Assembly (NCBI RefSeq): GCF_008831285.2
Contig: NC_045140.1
Location: 21,636,370 to 21,700,369, forward strand
Direction: 5' to 3'
Origin: Nymphaea colorata
Lineage: Eukaryota > Streptophyta > Magnoliopsida > Nymphaeales > Nymphaeaceae
Length of the DNA stretch: 64,000 nucleotides
How positions within the stretch are numbered: position 1 is the first letter of the stretch; each line of letters opens with the position of its first letter. The position numbers and the translations under genes are program-made. Below the pieces are notes generated by a model. It ran no database searches and was not told the DNA's origin. It worked only from the letters and a program-made list of their open reading frames with translations. Below are positions 56,464 through 64,000 of the stretch, piece after piece.

Positions 56464-59400
56464 TGAACAAGAAATTCAGCGTCGCTGTTATATTGTTAAC
56501 TATATGCAATGGTTCAACAAAGTAACCTATGAGAGTGTCTCTGTATCGACCAAGCTAGGATCTAATGAAAATTGAATCTTACAGATTTCTAGTGTCTTAG
56601 AAGCCCAGCTCCGCATCTTATAGCTGGCTATTCTTGTCAAACTTGCTGCGGCTATCTGAATGGTACGCAAGTTTCATGAGGTAGCAGCAACTCAACTCGG
56701 TTCCATGTATAAGACTTTATCTTGCAGATGAGACTGTCTAGCCTCTTCATGCTTATTCAAGTGGTGGTGTTCTTCGTTGAAATGATTTTTTCTTTTCTCA
56801 GCCAACATTCTTGTCTGGGGATTTTGGCTTCTTATGAGATGGTCGCTGGGGGTTCTGTTCTACATAAATGAATAACAATTTTTCGTACTTATGGCAGGAA
56901 AATTAATTTACACTCTCTCTGCGTGGACAAAATCAAAAGCTCATTGCATCATTCCAACTTTGCTTTACATTTTTCCTTGGATTCAATGAGAACTCAAACC
57001 TGGCCGCTTATCATTAAATAAGTTGCCTTAGGTACGTAACCAGGGTAGTTGGGGGATGTGCTTATGTCTGTTGTTATTTTGTTTTAACTTTTGTTTGTTG
57101 TGGAGTTGGAGTAAAACACTATGGGATTACGCCAAGCAGAGCCATGACTGTGAGTCTTCTGAGCCACTCCATACTCAAGTGGACCAGCTTGTGTATTCAG
57201 GTGTTCTCTGCACCTCTACTTTTGAAGAGTAAACTCTTATTTTCCATCAAATCATGTATTTGACTGGAAACTTAGGGCGCCCTTTTCTCAAAGGATATTG
57301 GCTCATGTGGGTTTTTTTACGAGTTATAATTTTTGTGGGGACGGGATCATATTCAAATAATTGAAAAATAAAAATGAGAAAAATCCTCTTGTTTAACTGT
57401 GGCCCGTATCATCTCGGTCATGTTCATACTGTTCACAGAGTTGCAGGTAATAACGTCGTTGCTTTCTACTGATATCGTGTTGGACGGTACGGCCATCCAC
57501 GCTGTGAGGCATGAGGTGACATAATTAAGGTAGAAGCACCTTGTCACTCAGGCAGATCACCAGTTCGTGACGATTTCACAGTGTGATCCGTCACCGTTCT
57601 GACGAAGAATCTAGAGATCGTGGATGCCTCGGGTACTCTTTTCTCTTCTTTTTTTCAACTTTCTTACCTCTGTTAAAGCGAAAGTATGAATCGACTCCTT
57701 CCTTGTACTTTCACGTCAGATGCCATATTTTCCTTTTCCCTTAAATGCTTGATTCCAACCAATTGCTTAATAATGTTGAAGGGAAGATGAAAATGAAATT
57801 GAAAGAGAACGCGGATTTGGATGCTTTCAACGGTAGTGGTAATTTTCTCTTTTCTATTTTATTGTTCCCCCAATTAGGCTCAGGTCTTGGACAGTTTGGC
57901 TGGTACAAGAAGCGATGGCGTGAACCATTTTTAGGCAGCTTAACAACCAGAGCAAGGCTCACTAAGCCAATTACTTTGCCTTTAATGAGTTCAACATAGT
58001 ATAAGACACTAGTAGCGATTATAAGTGCTGCATCTCTTTATTGTAAGGTAATTACATGTGCAAACTAGACGCCATGATGCGGGCACGCTTCATCGTATGA
58101 CAGGTTTAATTGCTGAGTTAGGTACTCCTTGTCCGAACAAAGCCGCTCAATTTTTCATCATTTTACGTAAAAAGTAACTTTGCATTTGCTAACTGAAACC
58201 TTACTGAAACATATAAACGTTTAAAACACTGGAGGGTCTAAGAATTTTTTTTTTTTTTAAGTGTTCTTCAGCGGCTCCGCCTCTACTGAGTTGTTTCGCT
58301 TGAATGTTTGGCTACGAATTCCGAGTATTAAACCCTCCTTCCAGTAAGTTTGCCGTTCGTTGGAAGCCAAAAAGTTCACTGACAGATTTTGTTTTGTAAG
58401 GACGCATCAGTTGTTGAAGCAAATCGCTCGGCACAAAGGATTTGGAGAATCAACTGAACTGAATCCTAATCATTTGTGAACCAAATAAAAATTGTAAGTA
58501 CGATTGTTCACCTAAAACCAGAGACGATTTATGAAATATCCCAACTGTCTCCTTCAAATCAGACCCTCTATCAAATAAAAGACGGTCCAATCGGATTTGG
58601 ATCGATCACCTCAGGCTGATGATGATCTCTAACTTGCCCGCGACATCTGAATCATGGCTGCCTATCCGAGAGCCGCCAACTAAGTTGATCCTCTCTTCCC
58701 AACTGACGCATGGGAAGAAGAACACTTGGATGTTCACGGTATTCACTTTTGGCACTTCCCAACGTTTCCCGTGAACAAAGGAAGTGCTCAAGTGGAAAAC
58801 AGATCCACCGATCAATGTACTGAAAGTGGACGTAAAAGGTGTGTACAGTCTTGCATAATCAATAATAATTACTTGCAATAATTCCCATAACATGTAAGTA
58901 ATAGGACAAAAGAAAGGTCCATCTGACCGTACACTTTAGCTAATAAACTAGTTGTAGAAAAGGTCGCTAGATGCAACAAGATTGTACTGTGCCAATCAAC
59001 GCCCATAAAGATGATTTAGTTAAATATTTAGATCATAAGCAAAGGCAGGAAAAGAAAAAGGAGGAAAAGTAGAGAGGAGTTTCCGTAGTATGGAGACACG
59101 AGGCTGGTGATGAGTACGGGGTTAGTGCCTGGTTTATTTTTATTTATTTTTTTTACTTGGAGGTAGTTTTATGTTGGAGTCTGGACTTTTTATTTGGTGG
59201 CAGTAATTATATAAGATGATAGGATACCATGGTTTCAAAATGTTGTTTACGAGATTAAAAAAGTTCATATCAATTGAACGCGAAACGTCAAAACATATAA
59301 GATTAAAGTACAATAATAAACATGCGATGCACGAATTAGATTGTATAAGGTTGTCTTAGCTTTCTCAGCTCACAAAAGCCAATATAAGTGTCGAGCTTTC

Positions 59401-61700
59401 TTGATTTTTGTACATTTATTTTCATAAATTTTGAATCTATGTATATAATCACATTTATGAGAAAAAATTTAGATAATCGAGGCATAATTATTTCCGATGT
59501 CATCATATCAGCATGGTGTGTGTCTGTCTGTGTGTGCGTGTACGCGCCGAACTCCCAAATTGAAATCTTCTAACTTATGCTTACTTTTTAGATGTACAAG
59601 AATTTGCAAGGTTCAGATTTGGTTACTACGAGTTCCGTTCTTTGATGTACTGGTGGTGTTTTAACTGTTGAGTAGATGCAACTACCTCCTGCCTAGCATT
59701 TTCCTGGTGGATTAGATCTTGTAAGTTATATGATTTGCTTAATAAAAAATGGATTGAAATATCTGAATTCGGATATGGGGACATAATATGAACATGGTGA
59801 CTCGGAAAATCAAGTTAATTTTTCTGCCCAGAGATTTTCAGTTTTAATTGAAAAACTCAGCTTTCACTATGGTACTGTCGCTCTTTTTGGGGGAATACCG
59901 CGGACGAGCTCTTGATGACCAAGTCTTATGTTCAGTCATAAAAGTCTAAATAGTAAATTCTGTTCAAAGACTGTTAAATAACATGAAATTTTGGCCGAAC
60001 AACCTTCCACTTGTTCATAAAATTTGAGCTTCACAATGCAGAATTGCGTCAAGAAAGTCAGTCAGAATGAAAGACGGGCACCAACTTTCTTTCATCTTCA
60101 TTTAGTTACAGGCACCACAGATGATGCATCACGAGGCTCAGTGACTTGTTGGCAGAAGAATGCGTCGGGGAAAATGAATAATGAGGGATCTGGATTCTGG
60201 GCCCGTGAGATTTATTGCATACAACTACTGGGGCATTGAGTAATCCTGTGAGTTAAATTCGGATCCGGTCAGCAAAAAGCTAAAAATACAGATCTGACAA
60301 ATTGCCTAATATATCAAATGCGAATAGTCTGCAAACCCAAATGATGAGACTTAATTGATGTTTCCGATTTCTCTTTCAAATAAAGACACACTGAACTTGA
60401 CTAATCATCAATCCTTCTATGTCAGTAAGCAGAGAATTTGACCCCAACAGAAAACTGGTTTTTCTTCTTCTGTTCAAATGATTTAACCATTTCTAGTTTT
60501 CACTATTTGAACAGGACGATTAGTGCAGATCTCTCGATGCAGCTCTGCAAAAGGTGGGGGCAACTTTATGAGTATCCTATTAATGGCCGTGTCTAGAAGA
60601 AGCTTTCTTTTGCATGTGAAAAGGTACCCATTTTTGTTTCCATCGGCACAAGCATGTGGCTCACCATAATATGAGCGCATACAAATTCGTCTCAATGTGG
60701 GCAAATTTATTATCATAGCATGTCATATTCCAAAAAAAGAAGGCTACAGCTATGACTTGTAACTGTGGAAAATTCCTGTGGTATTAGTATTCCTGTTTTC
60801 GTTTTGGGGATCCTAGGCTGAAATCTTCGCTGCCCTCATTCATATACTGCACATTTGTTGGAATGTTTGAAAATGATTTGATTTGAGATTCCTTTGAATG
60901 TAATTGTATATCCGAATCAGAATTTGAATTTGCACCTGACAAAGATCCAACCTGGTCATGTATAGACGTCTGATCTTATGCTAGTCAGATCCGAATTTTG
61001 TTTTAAAAACTGAGGTGTTATTCCAAATTTGATTATACAGAATCTTTACTAGATGTATCTTAAATCTTTACTGGATGAACAAAATTTTGCAAGTAAATTC
61101 TAAATATATCTCTATATTTCATATTCTAAAATTATATTAACAGATACCTGTAAATTTGCTCAAGTTTGGAGATTAAGTTTGACAATGTCCTTTGAGATTT
61201 TGACAAGAAGAATATTGTATTCTTCAAACTGTAAGTATGGATATTGTGCATAAATTCAAAAAACAAATGTTAGACCTAATCACACAATGTTTTTCTGAAA
61301 CAAAAACATAATGTTTTTGGAACATGTGCTTTACGATGCATCTGTTTTAAGAACACATTGTTCTTCTTATACTGGAATAATTGCTAAAACGAACTATAAT
61401 CAAAACCTGTGAGCATGAAGTTACTTTCAATACATTCGACCAGACTGAATTTATTCCTTTTTTTTTTTTTGTTTTACGCCGTCCAATTAGATTGTGATGG
61501 TGAATAAACTGAATTGGTATATAGTGTTAACGAGGGTCTCATCAAGCGTGTGAATCCTCTCATGTGTCCGGGATGAGACCGACTTTTTGTCTCACACTCG
61601 TACATACCCCACTCAAACACGGAAGGGGTCCTATACTTCACAACGAAAATGTACAGATTTCCATTCTTTTTCCGAGTCACACCCCTCAGAATGTGACATA
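56464..61700. other. Intergenic, no gene supported
   Basis: Open frames at 57745-57999 (plus), 58606-58893 (minus; ends LEIIISLR) and 60024-60239 (plus) are the longest. None shows a known domain, a conserved neighbour or a convincing intron structure. A T-run lies near 58246. A dispersed-repeat tract (TCTGATCTTATGCTAGTCAGATCC) lies near 60970, related to one near 10120. Confidence 0.4.
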
Positions 61701-61857
61701 AAAACACGAAGAGAGGGCCGTCAGATGGGGTCGTCGCAGACAATCTCTTCCTTTCAAACACGTACTCCGCAACTTTCAAAAACACGAAGAGAGGGCCGTC
61801 AGATGGGGTCGTCGCAGACAATCTCTTCCTTTCAAACACGCACTCCCCAACTTTCAA
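61701..61857. repeat. Tandem duplication, two copies of 78 bp
   Basis: AAAACACGAAGAGAGGGCCG starts at 61701 and 61779. The copies are nearly identical (CGTACTCCGC against CGCACTCCCC). Because 78 is a multiple of three, open frames on both strands show a duplicated 26-residue block; this is a side effect of the repeat, not evidence for a protein. Confidence 0.92.
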
Positions 61858-64000
61858 ATACATATGATGCCCATTAGATTTATATAAGCTGGTCTCTAAT
61901 GAAACTAAAATAATTGGTACTCTTCAATACCACCCAACATTCGATGTCCTCCTTTCACCCCTCTTCTTTTGCCAGTACAATGAAGAAAAAGTACACTTAT
62001 CCAAGTGACAAACCCATTTTGTTGAGTATACGGGATTGTATTAACTAGGATTTAAAAAACGGGACGAATTTCCCTTTCAATGCCAACATGTATGTGTTTG
62101 GCAGAAGTTGGGCGATCAATCGCATTAAATATGGCCACCAATAAGCAGCAGCTCGTTGCTTCGTTTGTGCTCCACGAGTGTACATTCACCAGGTTGTACC
62201 TTCATCTTAAATCGCTGAGAAAAGTTCAAAGGATCTTCGTTTTCCATTTTTTTTTTCACCTGCTTTTAAATCTCAAGTTATTGGTAATCCAAGTCCCGGA
62301 CTTCCTCACCATGTGTAAAATTTCCTTGTGCATGCATCCAGACAATCAAACACGGCATCATTTATAAATTGTTTGATTCATTTGATCATGCGGAACGAAT
62401 AAATATGGTAACTAGTATGCTGAATTATGAACTGCCTATCAATTTAATTGATGTCTCACAAAAATGTTATTGATGAAGTCAAATTTTCAATGTCAAACAC
62501 ACGCTGTTGTAAACCATTGGTTTTCCGAGTTATATCCTCATCCACCATCAATCTTAAGGTGAAGAAAACCATTAAAACACAGGGAAAGAAAAGAAGCAAC
62601 CAAACAAGTCGGAAGAAAGAAGGCAAAAGTGAAAAGAAAAAACTCGAAATAAGAATCTTAGGCTGCGATATTCAAGTGTATTATTTTTCTGGTCTGCAAA
62701 CGATCACAAGCATCATACTCAAGTTGTTGAAGACATAAAGTTATGGTTTTAGGGGTTTTCCTCTGTAAAAAATAAAAAAAAAATACCGACGGAGGCAGTT
62801 GAACTCATTTACCTGCTTGTCATCTACCTCTCTATCTCGGTAAATCCAGAAAACCTTAAGTTTTGTTGCAGTCGATTCTTTCGTCCTGTGCACACACAAA
62901 TTGATTGTCCTACCATTTAACTCTGCAAGTGTCGTTCTTTCTCTATGGGCAGATTTTCCCCACTTCTCCCTTTTTGGCCATCATTCTGCAACAAAAAGAC
63001 AGTGCCCCTGTGGTAATTTCATGACAGAAACTTCTGAGTCGGTCAGTATGGATGCCAACAAATACATTCATGGTTTATTTTCTAAGAAAATATATTTCCC
63101 AGTGATGTAATGATACGTGGGACATGACTTCTGCAAGAATATTTGGCGTTTCAGATCATAGGAAAGGATTTCACAAGTGTCAAGTCCAATTGAATTTATA
63201 ATGGAGAATCTTTTGTACTCCTAGGGAAACGCAATGACCAGCACATGAGACAAGAGGAACTGTTATATGAGAGCAGTACTCATGCGGTATTGGATGAGCT
63301 CATCCTTTTTTTCCTTTGTCAGTGGGGAAGGGCATATGGGTGAGAGAGAAAATTCACCTGAGACTAAGTTTTCACCATACTTTTCCTGTCCCAACTTTCT
63401 TCAAACAAACAAGGTAAAACTTTCACCTAGAAAGCATGTCCACGATTTCCCCCACAGATCTCATTGAGACTGTTTTCATAAATGAGCAGATCTAAGGCAC
63501 TCTTTGGAGGAAAAAATGTTGTAGAAAATTGCATGTGCATTATGAAGATGTCAATCTACTGGGACTCAAATTGAGTTCACTTGTGTGATCAGTGCTGGTT
63601 GGTCCGTATCTGCTTGTACGCTTTCCGGACTTGGCTCGCACCTGCCTTTGCTCCTGCTAGCGGGCATGAGCCAAAGGAGCATGGTACTAACTTTGAAGTT
63701 TTATGCTGCTGGACAGACAACAAAATCTCTCTACCCAGATGCAGTTTCTCTAGACAAACTGAAAAAAAGAGGATGGTGTGAGGTCTTTATTGGCAAAATC
63801 ACTCTGTATCGATCAATGTGGCTCTCTATCAGGCTATTTATTAAAAAAAAATTAGTTTTAAATTCTTTATGGTCAATATAATACAGGTTGATGCGTTCCT
63901 GTAACATGCAGAAGTATTACAGGATCCGAGGTGGGAGTATGTGAATGAAAATAATATTGAAGTCCACAACAGCGTTGTGAAATCTGGTCGTTGAAGTAGC
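61858..64000. other. Intergenic to window end
   Basis: AT-rich, no gene supported. Frames at 62080-62367, 62448-62738 (lysine-rich, from A-rich DNA) and 63585-63881 have no recognisable domain. A gene whose exons start beyond 64000 cannot be ruled out. Confidence 0.4.

Noticed and set aside
57745-57999. Plus-strand frame of 84 codons
   Set aside because: No domain, no splice partners, and a competing frame on the other strand; probably chance.
58606-58893. Minus-strand frame of 95 codons with protein-like composition
   Set aside because: I could not recognise a family or find neighbouring exons. A protein search is needed before calling it a gene.
61474-61877. Frames on both strands with a duplicated 26-residue block
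   Set aside because: The pattern comes from a 78-bp DNA duplication whose length is a multiple of three; it appears on both strands.

Overview
This is a nuclear genomic window from a flowering plant. The evidence is GT-AG introns in every large gene, a helper-type RPW8 NLR, an FKF1-type LOV/F-box/Kelch photoreceptor, a plant CTC1, a plant reticulon and AT-rich intergenic DNA full of plant-type non-LTR retroelement and MITE remains. I could not place the species or family. No operons, CRISPR arrays or viral genes were seen. Exon models were built by hand from splice signals, reading phase and remembered family conservation. All five multi-exon models close in frame.

Left part (1-10 kb): an intact five-exon RNL (RPW8-type CC-NB-LRR) gene on the minus strand (1174-4876, 805 aa), a four-exon reticulon-like gene on the minus strand (6181-7838, 256 aa), a tRNA-Ile(AAU) gene, and a plus-strand relic of a second RNL keeping only a frameshifted exon 4 and the LRR exon (about 8829-9883).

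10-22.6 kb is gene-poor. It holds a three-copy 104-bp tandem array, the 3' part of a LINE (minus strand, 11.5-12.67 kb), a 150-bp-arm inverted repeat at 15.3-15.7 kb, a small MITE-like palindrome at 17.4 kb and one orphan exon-like ORF at 18.17 kb.

22.6-28.4 kb is a ten-exon cytosolic seryl-tRNA synthetase gene (minus strand, 457 aa) with a probable GC-AG intron and duplications inside one intron. 28.4-34.8 kb is intergenic and holds the 5' part of a second, decayed LINE and a pseudogene copy of the SerRS C-terminal exon.

34.8-38.9 kb is a two-exon FKF1 (ADO3) gene, minus strand, 646 aa, with an evening element and a related 21-bp palindrome 0.64-0.75 kb upstream. 42.2-54.3 kb is a sixteen-exon CTC1 gene (plus strand, 1411 aa), with two E2F-type sites just upstream and a non-autonomous hAT-like element in intron 6. 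54.3-64 kb shows no convincing gene; it holds MITE-like DNA, microsatellites and three recent tandem duplications.

The genes serve unrelated pathways (immunity, ER shape, translation, photoperiod timing, telomere and replication maintenance). I found no sign of a gene cluster working together, and no clear novel system. The best leads are regulatory (FKF1 and CTC1 upstream motifs), structural (15.3 kb hairpin) and splicing-related (SerRS GC-AG intron).
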